Shown here: positions 21,801 through 32,409 of the stretch, in pieces
Layout of the letters: the number at the start of each line of letters is the position of its first letter
Numbering within the stretch: position 1 is the first letter of the stretch
The notes under the pieces: model-generated
What the model was told of the DNA's origin: nothing
Databases searched by the model: none
The model's input: only the letters and a program-made list of their open reading frames with translations
Position numbers and translations under genes: made by a program
Assembly: GCA_000149265.1 (NCBI GenBank)
Contig: CH001984.1
Location: 545,388 to 609,387 of the forward strand
Source of the DNA: Ciona savignyi
Lineage: Eukaryota > Chordata > Ascidiacea > Phlebobranchia > Cionidae
Length of the DNA: 64,000 nucleotides
Direction: 5' to 3'

Positions 21801-23212
21801 GGGGGTTACCACATGGCAATCGTCAGATTACCTTGAACCCACCGTCGCATTATGCAATGATCAGTAAGTGCCTTGCACAGGGACAAAACGAACCAGCTAG
21901 ATAACAGTTTCGATCCTGTAACCTATCGGCCGAAAGGCGACGAATTTATCAACCAAGCTAATCGGAGATTAAACCTGTATTATTTCCAGAGGCCATTTGA
22001 AACGGGGTTGTCTATCGTAGTAGCAGTTATTGGGTTTATTGCTTTCATCATCTGCATTGTGAGCGCCAGCTATTGTTGCTCCCTCTATACTGCTCTTACC
22101 GGTGCCCCTAGCTGCTGTGGACAAGGGTGTTGTAGTGAAGGGTGTTGCGGAGAACAAGTAGGTTTAATAGGCGTTTCAAGTAAGACTAAGACCTACCAAG
22201 GCTTAACAAATAGAAAAATAAAATTCAGTGAAATGACAATCCATATCAAATTTTGTTTATTCTTATCAAATGATTTTAGAAAAATACCGTCATCAGTAAT
22301 AAACGTGCTGGGAAGAGAAGTACTGGAAATAAATGCGACCTTTTGTTTGATTAGATTTTTACCGATCTTGGTTTCAAGGTTGTAATGGGGTGGTAACTAA
22401 GACCGTTTTGGTATAAAATTGGCAAATGAATCGTTAACTCACTGTCACTCTGTATACAACACCATTTCTTATGATTGAAGTTTGTGTAGAAATGTTTTGT
22501 AGAGAAACATTGTGCCCTAAAGGTCCCATTAAAATTTAGGTGGCGGTAACACACCAGCCAGGACAGCGTGTTGTATATATCCACCAACCAAACCAACAAC
22601 CTCAATATTATCCTGGGGTTCAACACACTCAAACCATCATTCAAGGTCCAGGTAAGAGCTGATTTTCATTCTTTTGTGACAATCCCACCTGATTTGGTGT
22701 TCATTTACCCGAAGTTACACCTGAAAATTATACCAAAACGGTCAAATAATTTAAGAAAAGTTTAATTCAAACTAGAAATTTTTTTTATTTTTGCTGTTCT
22801 CAAAATATATTTTATATAGCTTTCCAACTAAAACTAGACCAACGTTAAATCGTTTTAAAGAAAATCTTGGTTAATTTATTATTTAAATAGGCACAGTAAA
22901 TGACAAAATATTGTCATCTTGTTTCTAAGCGGTTGTAGATTTATCTGCTACATTCATGACCTAAATATTTGTTTGTTTCTCTTAGGTGGCCAACAGTTTG
23001 TTACAACCCCATACCCTGTAACCAGCATTCCTGGCCAACCAGCTATGGTTATGCAACAAGGAATGGTTATGCAAAACCCTCAGACAACCGTCATGCCCCA
23101 AGCTAACATTGCCAACCCACAACCATCCGCAAGTGGACCGGTCTACACAAATACCGCAATGCAAAAACAAGCTGAAGCAGCTGCACAGACACCACCTGCT
23201 TACAGCAACTGA
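18880..23212 (+). CDS. MS4A/CD20-like four-transmembrane protein, gene A (seven exons)
   Basis: Exons 18880-18981, 19737-19868, 20852-20911, 21510-21599, 21990-22157, 22540-22651 and 22986-23212 give about 296 aa; all are GT-AG. The short cytosolic N-terminus (MATVTTQGAVIMNVPTPAPS) is followed by TM1 (about 29-52), a Tyr/Ser-rich loop, the signature SVGEGMWCGVWVLVAGILGI into TM2 (about 72-90), TM3 (about 103-126) and TM4 (about 135-157). Next come a Cys-rich stretch with CCGQGCC (candidate palmitoylation), then a Gln/Pro-rich tail with VMQQGMVMQNPQ and a final PPAY, a WW-domain ligand motif. The WCG..VLIAGILGI pattern is typical of the MS4A family, whose members modulate ion flux or receptor complexes at the plasma membrane. 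The function here is inferred only. Closest paralogue is gene C, with exon 1 identical in protein sequence. Intron 2 carries an 18S rRNA fragment. Confidence 0.88.
19155..19690. repeat. SINE family 1 pieces in gene A intron 1
   Basis: A mosaic of plus and minus fragments. The part with ACATTATACCCAATATATTG is shared with gene C intron 1 (42370-42700, inverted), so it was present before the duplication. A plus copy at about 19495-19690 ends CGGGATAAACATAAATATAC. Confidence 0.65.
19930..20406 (-). repeat. SINE family 2 pieces flanking the 18S fragment, with a 52-bp tandem duplication
   Basis: A 3' part lies at about 19930-20050 (ATTTCGAACCTATGGTATCA to GTATATTTAATTCGGTATAT) and a fuller copy follows from 20229 (TTTTAACCCATGATGTGCTC onward). 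Its head GTTAACCGTTGAGCTACACG is duplicated at 20303 and 20355, a 52-bp period. Confidence 0.7.
20057..20228 (+). pseudogene. 18S rRNA 5'-end fragment inserted in gene A intron 2
   Basis: Matches the start of eukaryotic 18S rRNA nearly continuously: ATCCTGCCAGTAGTCATAT, TGTCTCAAAGATTAAGCCAT, GTGAAACTGCGAATGGCTCA, TTAAATCAGTTATGGTTC and GGTAATTCTAGAGCTAATAC, roughly 18S nucleotides 10-185. It lacks about 3 bases after TCATAT and has a few substitutions. It is bounded on both sides by SINE family 2 sequence. Gene C intron 2 (41918-42133) has no such fragment, so it arrived after the inverted duplication or was lost there. It is a relic, not a functional rRNA gene. Confidence 0.93.
20440..21970. 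repeat. SINE family 1 copies in gene A introns 2-4
   Basis: Fragments are at about 20440-20560 (minus) and 20700-20790 (plus). A plus copy is at about 21180-21450 in intron 3 (GTGCGCCGCCTTACAGCCGA to CCCCCTTGGTTTCCC). A minus copy is at about 21760-21970 in intron 4, ending within 20 bp of the exon 5 acceptor. Coding exons 3 and 4 lie inside this span and are intact. Confidence 0.65.
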
Positions 23213-23590
23213 GTCGTCAACCTTGCAGTATTACATCAGAATGTGTTACTATTACGTCATAAAATTAAATTTTTGATAATAAAACAAACTGTTACTATTA
23301 AATCATAAAGTAACCAGTTAGTATTGCGTCACAAAACAATCTGTGAGCAAACACACTACAGAAAAACTGACGTAACCATGTGAGTTAAGTTTCCCAAAAT
23401 TATTTTTAACCAAATGTTGGTTCGTTTTATCTTCCGTAAGACGTTAAAACACGCTGTAAAATTACTACACTTACTTCTTTTAATATCGTTTTTGTGTCTC
23501 TCTGCTGTCTTACTTCAGATTAATTAAAAAGTTTGTGTCCAACATTTTTTCTCTGTTGGGTTTTTTAAATTATTTTGCTAAACTTCGATA

Positions 23591-23596
23591 AATAAA
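23591..23596 (+). terminator. Candidate poly(A) signal of gene A
   Basis: AATAAA about 380 bp after the stop, in a stretch (ACTTCGATAAATAAAAAGT) that is also kept in the right arm downstream of gene C (38090-38110). An earlier AATAAA is near 23278. Confidence 0.45.
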
Positions 23597-24140
23597 AAGT
23601 ATATATTTTCTTTGATGTTTAGGGTCCACCATATTTTATTTGTGTTAATTTACATATGTTAGTTTTAAATTAAACTTTATGTTGATGCACGTTTTAAGGA
23701 TTATAGTACTTTATTTTAGATTGAATTGTAAATTATCCAATTTCACTCCATTCATTTCAATTTATCTAAAAAAAAAGTGTAAAAAAATATTTTTTTACTT
23801 TCTAACATTTTAACCTTAACCCCCAACTTAAATTGTTAACCGACAAGTTGAATTGAATAGTAAGTAATGGGTGTGTTATGTGGAAATTTAGAACTTCCAT
23901 CAAACGTTGGTAGTTGTTTTAAGCACTGTAATTCTTGTATATAAAATATATAAACTTTATCCAATGTGTTTTGATTTGATACGCGACAGCATATCTTCGA
24001 GAAGTTAACCATAATTTACTTTCGATTGGTCGATTTCATGCTTCTTTATTACTTTGGTGAAAATAAAAGATCTGTTCGACTGATTAGCTTGGTGCGAAAG
24101 GTTGTAGAATTGAAACTGGTCGCTAGCTAGTCGGTTGATA

Positions 24141-26149
24141 TAGTTTTTGTTCGACATGCAATACCGTGTTTTGTAACAATTTATGCATTCCAGTAATGCT
24201 GGTCAGCTTGGTTATAGGTTGGTATAATCTTGTTAACTCCGACATGTTTTTTGTACTTTGCCATCGTGGGAAGCAGTGGTTTGTTGTTGGACTTCCCCAC
24301 TATAGCGTGCAACGAGCGTTAGCTTTTAACTCAAGGGCCACCCACGTTATTAGTAGCTACTGAGACACTTTTTTGTCTAATACTAAGTTTTAACATCTTA
24401 TTCATATCAAACCGTTCCGTTTATCAGTTACAGCAAACTTCCCACAATTTTTATATAAACCTTAGAACCAACCCGCAATTAAATGACCCGTTTTTACTTG
24501 TAGTATAATTAGAAAATTAATAGAAAATAATTATGAATATGGTGTGTTAAATTCTAAGAATTCTTACATTTTGGCATTAACTTGATAAAAGTATACACTT
24601 TTTTTAGGTTTTTACTGTTTAATAAAAGTGTGAAAACTCATTTTAACCCCACACCAAACACTAACCCCACCCCATACACTAACCCCATCCCAAACACTAA
24701 TCCCACACACTGACTAATCTTCACAGTTTTTATGTTTCCACACTTTCCTTTGCTTAACTGACGGAAAGTAGTGATTGACTGATTGGTACTTCCCCGTATG
24801 ACGTTAGCGCACACGGATCAAAATGAAACAAAGCACAGGCGAAGATAAACCACCAGTACAAAAACCATCACCCGCAATTCGCCATGTTCAGTATTAGTCG
24901 CGATATGTTGGCCCAAACATTGTCAGCTTGTATACGGTGGTGTGGTCGAATGGTTAGCGCGACCGATGCATCCATCGAAGTCTATACAAAATCGGTCGAG
25001 GCCACAAAGGGTACCAAACTTGGCTCGATTAAAATAAATAGAATTAATGGAACAAATTCCCTTTGATAAGTTTATTTTGCATGTACTGTGTCCTAATACA
25101 TCGTACACTTTTGGTAAAACAATTAATAAGACGTCGCCAATATCGAACCGTATGAACAGTTAACTTGAATCGACAGATCTCGCAAAATACTGTAAAAGTA
25201 GGTTTAGGAAAACTCATTATTGGCTGATATATTTTATTAATTACAGTTCATTTGGCATGTCTTATGCATCATCAGGCAACCAATTTGGCTTTTCCTCTTG
25301 CAGTAGTGCTAGTAGTTGATGTTAACAGCAGGAGTGGTCAGGCCTACCAGCAGTAGCAGCAGTATAACCGTCTTTATTACTTGTCTATGTTTACTCTTTC
25401 CGCCATATAACGACATGGTTTACCATTTCTCGAAACACGGATATAAAATCGGCAATGATAAAAAACAACGTCATTTTTTCGTCCAAGAGATACTTTTATT
25501 AGTCGAAGTAAGAGAACAAGGCGGACTATATTAATGAAAAAATTAAGAACACTTATGAGTTCCCTTCGAAACGGATTTCTTGTGGTGACGTTTGGTTTGT
25601 AGGGTCCTTTATAGTCACTTTCTTAGTCACCTACACTTTCTTACAATATTATAACAACAGTCCCGAAATATCGACTGTTATAGAATAACCGGTGCCGAAC
25701 ATTCGCAGAATGGAATTCGTGCTAAAATTCCTTGGTCTCTCGAGAATTTCTCTGACGCAATATACCTAGAATTTGCCACTGTTTATCTAAACAATATTAG
25801 CTAACACCAACAGTAGATTAAACTCGATTGAACATTTTCTTCCTTATTATATAACGCGTAAATGTGATTGATCACTATTTTCAGTGGAATTTATTAAGTG
25901 GGGATTTCCCCAAAAGGCTAAAAGATAAATTTGGGGCATACTTTTCGTTTTTAGATTCTATATTTATTTATGTTAGTTTGATGTTTTCACGGTATATATA
26001 CGCGTAATAAGATTCTATCAATTATTAGTTAGGCTTATTCTATTTTGGGGATTTCCCGGGGCAGACAGAGTAATTACATTTCTAGTTATGTTTTCGAATT
26101 CGTATGACATTTTTCCTAATTCCTTTTTAACTTTTGATATTTTTTATTA
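24141..26149. other. Spacer DNA between duplication arms, no supported gene
   Basis: It holds a SINE family 2 copy at about 24925-25040 (GTGTGGTCGAATGGTTAGCG to CCAAACTTGGCTCGATTAAA) and a short run of CACTAACCCCA-type units near 24650-24710. An open frame at 25316-25534 lacks recognisable domains and I do not support it as a gene. Confidence 0.5.
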
Positions 26150-26775
26150 CCGTAAAGAAGTACCAACATTTTTTTACCATAGTATTAAAAATCAATAAAT
26201 GCAACAAAGCAGAAGTCAGGAAATGGAAAAGATGGCAAAACAAACAGTCGTTAAAAACACGCCATCAAACAATAGAACATGTATATGCAGTATAAATATA
26301 TTAAATATAGCGGACGCGGCCACCAAACTGAGCAAAAGAGCTAAAAACAAGTTTAAAATATTGGTTTGTCCCTAAAAAAAAACAAATATATATTAGTAAT
26401 ATTAAAGCTTAACGATACGACGAACGACGTTTGGTACGTGTTGTGGTCACTTGATAATACTAAACACATGGTTTTCTTTAGATATTTATTACGTGGTGAT
26501 AAAAATAGGATAACATATTTTGTGTTTATACCAGTGAATGTTAAAACACAAAGTTATCACACATGCAATAGTCGGGTTACCTAGCGCCCACCGTCGTGTT
26601 ACTGCAGTTATTGCAGTGTGTTGAGTATTATTCACACGTTTCTTTAATTTGGTAGAACCTATCATTTCACTGGGTTCAGGCAATATTTATTGCCCAAGGA
26701 TACAACCGACTTGGAAGCGACCAGCAGTTTTCCCCTGAAAAGTGATAACCCACAATAAGCTAATCGGTTGGACAA
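26150..26775 (-). repeat. LINE 3' tail (26150-26345) and SINE family 1 (26510-26775)
   Basis: The LINE tail is recognised by AAAAGATGGCAAAACAAACA, ACAGTCGTTAAAAACACG and AATATAGCGGACGCGGCC. The SINE is recognised by AGTCGGGTTACCTAGCGCCC, GGTAGAACCTATCATTTCAC and ATACAACCGACTTGGAAGCG. Confidence 0.6.
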
Positions 26776-26841
26776 TACTTTTAACGAGCTGGTTTGTAAC
26801 CAAAGTAAATGCAGATTTAAAAGATTCAAACATAATGGTCT

Positions 26842-27078
26842 TTAAAAATGTTCTTGGCCGTAACCTTTAAACACGTAGACTTCTTTTGTGTTTCGAAAGT
26901 CAGGATTAGGTAGGTTTACAAAAGGATTTGTATAATACGTGGTTATCCCAGCGTGACGGCGGAACGATAGAAAATATTTTCCGAGTCGAGCCCAAGTGTT
27001 GTTATATGGAAATGGCCAAAACAACAGAATAAAATCTTCATTTGTTTGAAATAATGAGAAAACTGGGTTAATCACCAT
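26842..27078 (-). CDS. Unrecognised open frame, possible exon
   Basis: 78 codons with protein-like content (NEDFILLFWPFPYNNTWARL, then GKYFLSFRRHAG). The LLFWPF start faintly recalls the N-terminal catalytic region of alpha-1,3-fucosyltransferases, but no DNA-independent support or further motif is visible. Two other minus-strand frames of similar quality lie upstream in transcription (27948-28220 and 29497-29781). I could not build consistent splice joins among the three. Confidence 0.2.
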   Translation of the reverse strand: MVINPVFSLFQTNEDFILLFWPFPYNNTWARLGKYFLSFRRHAGITTYYTNPFVNLPNPDFRNTKEVYVFKGYGQEHF

Positions 27079-27734
27079 CCATTAAGACGTGTTTTATTTC
27101 TAATATTAAAATAATTAAATTTTAAGAATATTCAAGAGGCAAATATATTCGCTGCGATTTAGAAATTCTTATGACATTACTTGTAAGACAAATAACAAAT
27201 CATATACGGCAGGTTTATCAAGTTGTAAATGGAATAAATATTGCCATTGCGTCTAGTTGATGGAATTACTATTTATAGAAGACCGTGCGTCACGGTATGT
27301 GACGTTATCATACGTCACGTAATGTGTTGTTTTTCATTTATCGCACCGAACGCTATTGGCCTAAATGGTTTGGTGCTCCGTCTTATGTTTTTTCTTTTTT
27401 TTTCTTTATTGACTTCACGTAATAACACACGGTATCGGAAACCTTTCGCAAGCATTGACGCAGTGCTCATCCGTTGTTGTAACACGTAATGCAAAGTCAA
27501 CGGCAAATACCAGCCGTTACAATATACCATTCTATGGTTTCAATTTTGACAAAAACACCGTTGAAGGATTGGTTACAGTTGACCAGTCGACATAAGCGCA
27601 ACTAATATGTATGACACACAATCTTACACAGATTTGGAACAAACAATAATACGAAATACAATTTGCAGAATGAGGCTGAAATGTTGTTCGCTTAGTTTAT
27701 TGTTGTGGAGGTCAGCTTTCACCTCTTGCAGGGC

Positions 27735-27935
27735 AACGGGAGGGAAAGAGGGAACTGCTTACCAAAACTATGGAAATTAATTTTAACCCATACCCATCCC
27801 TAAACATTAATACCACCTCCAGAAGTAACTCTAACTCTAAACCCATGTTTAAAACTAAAACTAAAAATGTAACAATCTTCATTTTAGTATGCAGTTTTCC
27901 TTATTCCCGCTTTCCCTCCTTTTAGTTTCCCCCTT
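27735..27935. mobile_element. Short MITE-like element with GGAGGGAAA-type inverted ends
   Basis: The left end is GGGAGGGAAAGAGGGAACTG and the right end is CGCTTTCCCTCCTTTTAGTT. The interior has AACATTAATACCACCTCCAG and AACTCTAACTCTAAACCC. Related copies are at 31163-31346 and, in part, near 15360-15500 and 45300-45370. Confidence 0.6.
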
Positions 27936-27947
27936 GCTGCAAAAGTT

Positions 27948-28220
27948 TTATGTGTAAGCGAAATTGTTTGTTGGTATATTGGTGATTTTAGACCAAAACC
28001 CTAATTGTAATGTGGAAGCGACTTCTACTTTGGGTAGTATTTGTATTGGGTGGTTGCTTAAGGATACTCGTGAGAGAAAATAGGCAGCAGATCCACGTTT
28101 ACGGGGAGTTTTGATCCCATTATCCAAAGGTTCGAGCTGCCGAAATTTACCAAGGGTGTTGGGCTGGATATCGACGTTTAAGCCTAAACAGCAGCAGGAA
28201 CTATAATAACAACAGCCCAT
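27948..28220 (-). CDS. Unrecognised open frame, possible exon
   Basis: 90 codons. The segment LGKFRQLEPLDNGIKTPRKR followed by GSAAYFLSRVSLSN looks protein-like, but no family is recognised and no clean exon boundaries were found. It could be chance. Confidence 0.15.
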   Translation of the reverse strand: MGCCYYSSCCCLGLNVDIQPNTLGKFRQLEPLDNGIKTPRKRGSAAYFLSRVSLSNHPIQILPKVEVASTLQLGFWSKITNIPTNNFAYT

Positions 28221-28509
28221 TTATACATGTGCTCGGATCTCATGCTCAGATCTCCATAACAGAGCATGAAATACGCTCATGTGACTCCTGTGACGTCATT
28301 CCAGGAGTATCCTACTATATCGATGACAAACGGAACAAAGTGTGTATACACGTCATAATATACTTGTGTTTTTATGTGTCAGGTTCTGATTACGGTTATT
28401 TTCTTTAAAGATTACATCACTAAAATAATAATCTGCTTTATCTATTGTACATCGTATTACAGCATATTTTAAAATTACTGTATTCAAATTAAAGCTAAAA
28501 TTGTGGTAT

Positions 28510-28600
28510 GCGAATGAACTTTCTTTCCGTGAAAACGGTCCTATTGACGAGCCATCAAAGATTCGAAACTTAACTCGTTAAAAAAGCAAAAAAACAACAA
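28510..28600 (+). repeat. SINE family 2 fragment
   Basis: Contains GTGAAAACGGTCCTATTGAC, then AAGATTCGAAACTTAACTCG and an A-rich tail AAAAAAGCAAAAAAACAAC. The head is missing. Confidence 0.5.
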
Positions 28601-28921
28601 CATTTTTCGTCTTTCCTAACACGGTTGATTACAGATAATTCTCGATGTTTAATAAAGAAATAAAGTCGATAAGAGGATTACTTAACCCCATGCGTTCCTT
28701 TGGTTTTCATACCACCCGCATATTACCAAATAGGCCTTTACGCTTTTAAAGGGGGTATCATAAAATTAACCATAAAATTGTTATTACTATTGCGCTGCAC
28801 AGTTTAAACCACTTTATGTCTGTGCTGCACCGCGCTATCGCATGGTTCAATAAATAGTTTATACACCGGATATTATTGCGTCTTTCCTACGGTTTATTTA
28901 TGGCTCCTTTATAACCTATAA

Positions 28922-29229
28922 CAGTGGTTCTCAAACTTTTTAGAGTTGGGACCCACTATTAATTACCACAATTTATGGCGACCCACTTAACTTTATATAT
29001 AGTTGTTGTAACATGTGTGAGAGACGAAAGGTTCAATGACCTGAGGTCAGGTGAAGATCACGCCACGATTCAAGATTGTGTGATGTCACAATTATGATAA
29101 TTTCCCCTTGATTTTTGTATAGGAAATAGCCAGTATAGTTAATCAGAGCTTTCTATAACTTTTCACGACCCACCAAGATTCCTTTCGCGACCCACCGGTG
29201 GGTCGCGACACATAGTTTGAGAAACGCTG
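28922..29229. mobile_element. hAT-type MITE with 8-bp target-site duplication
   Basis: A 308-bp element begins CAGTGGTTCTCAAACT; its other end, reverse complemented, is CAGCGTTTCTCAAACT. The flanks are perfect 8-bp copies of ACCTATAA at 28914-28921 and 29230-29237. The CAGTGGTTCTCAAAC ends and the 8-bp duplication are diagnostic for hAT. There is no transposase, so it is non-autonomous. It sits beside a SINE head (29240-29290, AAAGACGTCGCAATAAACCA), probably having inserted near it. Confidence 0.93.
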
Positions 29230-29496
29230 ACCTATAACCTTTCGGTTGAAAGACGTCGCAATAAACCACCAGACCAACCGGTCGGACGATCAGTTTGTTA
29301 ACGTATTTACATTACTTTTGCTATATAAAAAAATATTTACTTTAAACAAAGGTTTAAACCGTTTTTTGCTACTGTTATGAAAAGTATCATTTTCTACACC
29401 AAATTGATCAATTCTTAATATTGCAGTACTAAACATGTATCACGTAATGATAACAATAAGATAAGGATAGAACATATTCATGTTGTTGACCAATTC

Positions 29497-29781
29497 TCAA
29501 TATTGCAGCTTATTATTTAAGTAGAAAAAAATCATCAACCACTGTGCCTTATTTAGGTCTCGGAAATTTCCGAACATGGATGTCGTCACATTAGCCTTTT
29601 TCACAACAGAGTCACGAGACACACAACTCAATCTCACATTGAGAGAGCAATTTGCCCATTGATTCGCCTCTTTTGTCCAGCGTAGCTTTATAAACACTGC
29701 AGTTAAGTAAAAGGCAGCAACTCCTATTGTGTGCGTTAAGTCTATTTGCAGAACAGGAAAAATCAATTTAACACAATGCAT
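29497..29781 (-). CDS. Unrecognised open frame with one hydrophobic segment
   Basis: 94 codons. LTHTIGVAAFYLTAVFIKLR could be a signal anchor, followed by ANQWANCSLNVRLSCVSRDS with a possible N-glycosylation site. If real it could be the 5' part of a type II membrane enzyme continuing toward 26842. No domain is recognised. The surrounding 29300-31160 has nothing else I can name. Confidence 0.2.
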   Translation of the reverse strand: MHCVKLIFPVLQIDLTHTIGVAAFYLTAVFIKLRWTKEANQWANCSLNVRLSCVSRDSVVKKANVTTSMFGNFRDLNKAQWLMIFFYLNNKLQY

Positions 29782-31162
29782 TTGATGCTATAGACTTAGT
29801 CGGGTTCATGCGATTCTACCTTTAAATGGAATAACAACAGACTTGATTCAATAGACCGCCCAGGGCTAAGTTCTTTGTCACTCTGTACTTATGTCTGTCA
29901 GATACGGACCATAGCGTTTACTCTATATTCAAACGCACAGAGGCAGATATGTTGTTACAGGATATACATTGTAAAAACAAAACCGGAGCCAAGTGTTTTC
30001 GTGTGCTGCTTATAAGCTGTCTGTAGTCCTTTGAAATCACATTATTAACCGGTTTTCTAGCAATATTATGTTTGTTATGAAAGCTTTGATTCTGTGGTAG
30101 GCCTTAGGCAGGCCCAGTAGGTTAATACAGGAAGAGATCAAATCCGTATACATCGATGTTGGTGATTACAACGGTTATAAAGTGCTGGCAGGCCATTTTG
30201 ATAGCACAGAAAGTCGGTAAAGTGTTAGTGTCATCCAGCCTACTTTTGCATAATTTATTAAGAAAGCAGGTTAAAACCTAAACACGTTTGTATTACGAAT
30301 TCCCATATGATCAGTGGATATGCGTAGTGTACATTTCGTAGAAAAGTGTACATTTCTAGAATCGTGCAGTATACATTTTGACGTCATAACAACATTAAAG
30401 CGTGCTAATTAACGTGTGTGCTAGAGTAACATTGTTTGTAGGATATATTTCCTGTACTAAGAGAGGGCTTTTTATTTTATTTTCGCGTGGTGTATGGGTA
30501 ATAGGCGAAACAAAGTTTCTGCTGAAAATTAAGTTTTGAATGGCGGGTTGTTTACTGCAAAGCAAAACATTTTGAACCTTATTAAACCGAAATTAAACAA
30601 CTGTGGCGTTAAAAAACACATGTTATCAGTATTGACAGATATATTACTAACACAGACGTGCGAATATATGCGATAGGCAAATCAACCAACGTTCGGATGC
30701 ATGTAGGCGTGAAGTGATAAAAGCTTAATGAAGCATTGAAAAACTATTTATAGTTGAAAACGCACGTATACACATTGCGCAATGCTCTGTAATGACCACC
30801 GTTTGTGCATTAAGGAAACAGAGAAAAAATATATGGAACTTTGTATGCGTTGCAATTGTATTTTAGTTTCAGTTTATTTTATGCTTCTTCTCTACAGTAA
30901 TAAAGAAAATAGAAATGTTCAAAACAAGAGAGCATGAAAAGGGGCAGAACCCACATTAGTTAAATCACGTCAGCTGTTTATACATCATATGACGTAAAAT
31001 ATAGTCTTCATAATTAACATCCGGAGTTTATACATTAATCAATATTGTCCAAATGAATATTTTGTTTTCCTAAGGTAAGATCGTCATAATTATAATTTCC
31101 GCTACCACGTCAAAGCAGTTTCTCTCGAATGGTGCATATTTGATAGCCTTGTCACAGGGAAA

Positions 31163-31346
31163 CACTAAAAGGAGGGAAAGTGGAAAGGAGAAAAACTGCT
31201 CAATAAAATTACGGAAACTAATTTAAACCCTGCCCTAAACATTAATCTTAACGCCAGAACTAACGCTAACCCCAATCCCTTTTTTAAAGCTAACTCTAAT
31301 GTCATAATCTTTATTTTAGTTTGCAGTTTACCTCCTTTTAGTTTTA
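31163..31346. mobile_element. MITE-like element, same family as 27735-27935
   Basis: The left end is ACTAAAAGGAGGGAAAGTGG and the right end is CAGTTTACCTCCTTTTAGTT, near-perfect inverted ends of about 18 bp. The interior has CCCTAAACATTAATCTTAAC and ATCTTTATTTTAGTTTGCAG. Confidence 0.65.
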
Positions 31347-31674
31347 CCCTAGTCATAAACCGCACAGAAAACAAAGCACGAAAACAGTTCCTACCTTCCT
31401 TCGTCGCCATTGCTGTAACTTTCTTTTTGACTGCTGGTAGCGCTTTCGCCTTTTGTATTTATCATCGCTATACACTATCACTGTGGCAGCAGTAATATCT
31501 ATTTGATAACAAACTGGTTCGCTTACTGCAAACCTACGTGATATTATTACAATAAATAAAAAGTATTAATCGCAAATAACGTGGAATCCCAAATTAGGCA
31601 ACCATTAATAACACGATAACTTAGTACTAGTATTTTATTAATTGAGTTTTTATTTTAATTAAGTTTTAATAAAA

Positions 31675-31960
31675 CTGACTGATTGATCTGGTGGGTAAGT
31701 GCGTCATCGCCTTTCAGCCGAAGGGTTGAAGATACGAAACTGGTTACTGAGTAGTCGGTTGTGTCCTTGGACAAGGCACTTAACATACATGCCCTAACCC
31801 AGCAAAATGGGTTCTATTTAATTAAAGAAATGTCTCAATCATACACAACACATTACAATAGCCCCGGTAACCCGACAGTGGGCACGAGATAATCTGATGA
31901 TTGCTCCTGTGTTAACTCCCTTGGTTTTCCCAGTAATGGGAATATAAATAAACTATCCTA
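31675..31960 (+). repeat. SINE family 1, near full length, plus
   Basis: TGATCTGGTGGGTAAGTGCG head, GTTGTGTCCTTGGACAAGGC body and ATAAATAAACTATCCTATCC end. 31961-32409 is AT-rich promoter-proximal DNA of gene B. Confidence 0.78.
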
Positions 31961-32409
31961 TCCTAAAGATCACCTAGTTGGATACCATCACCTGATTTTG
32001 GTACTGTCAATAACAATGTAAACACTGTTTTTTTAAAAAAAAACTATTATCTTTGTTGTAATAAACGACATTGTCACGTTAATTAGATTTTTTTAAACCA
32101 ATCCTTTTCTTAATTATCCAACTTTTTTTAGTTTACTAAGCTTTGTTAAAGAATTATAAAATAAATGCCAAAAGAATGCTGCTGTATTTAAATTATGTTT
32201 ACCGATATAACACAATTAAATTAGGTGGCGTAAGTTATAACTTAAACGGTGACATATGAATAAATATCAATAACTGTGACTTTAAATTTAGTTTAAATAA
32301 AAATCTAACATTAAATATAAAATAACCTCTAGAGTAAAACTCTGTTAAATGTATTATAACATTTGTTTTGATCCGATTTGTATCATATTTATTCCTAAAA
32401 TAAGTGAAA

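Larger units (their letters stand above)
15465..24140 (+). repeat. Left arm of large inverted duplication
   Basis: It matches the reverse complement of about 37500-45350 across gene A, its flanks, introns and 3' UTR. The outer end is seen in GTAGAGATTAGTGTT and TTTTAATGCCGCCCACGAT, opposite 45250-45350. The inner end is TTTCGATTGGTCGATT and TGATTAGCT, opposite 37560-37640. A SINE at 16470-16665 sits at the same point in both arms (TTATTTAAAAGGGATAGGAT junction), so it predates the duplication. About 16750-18260 has no counterpart in the right arm. No other gene is evident in 15470-18879. Confidence 0.85.
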
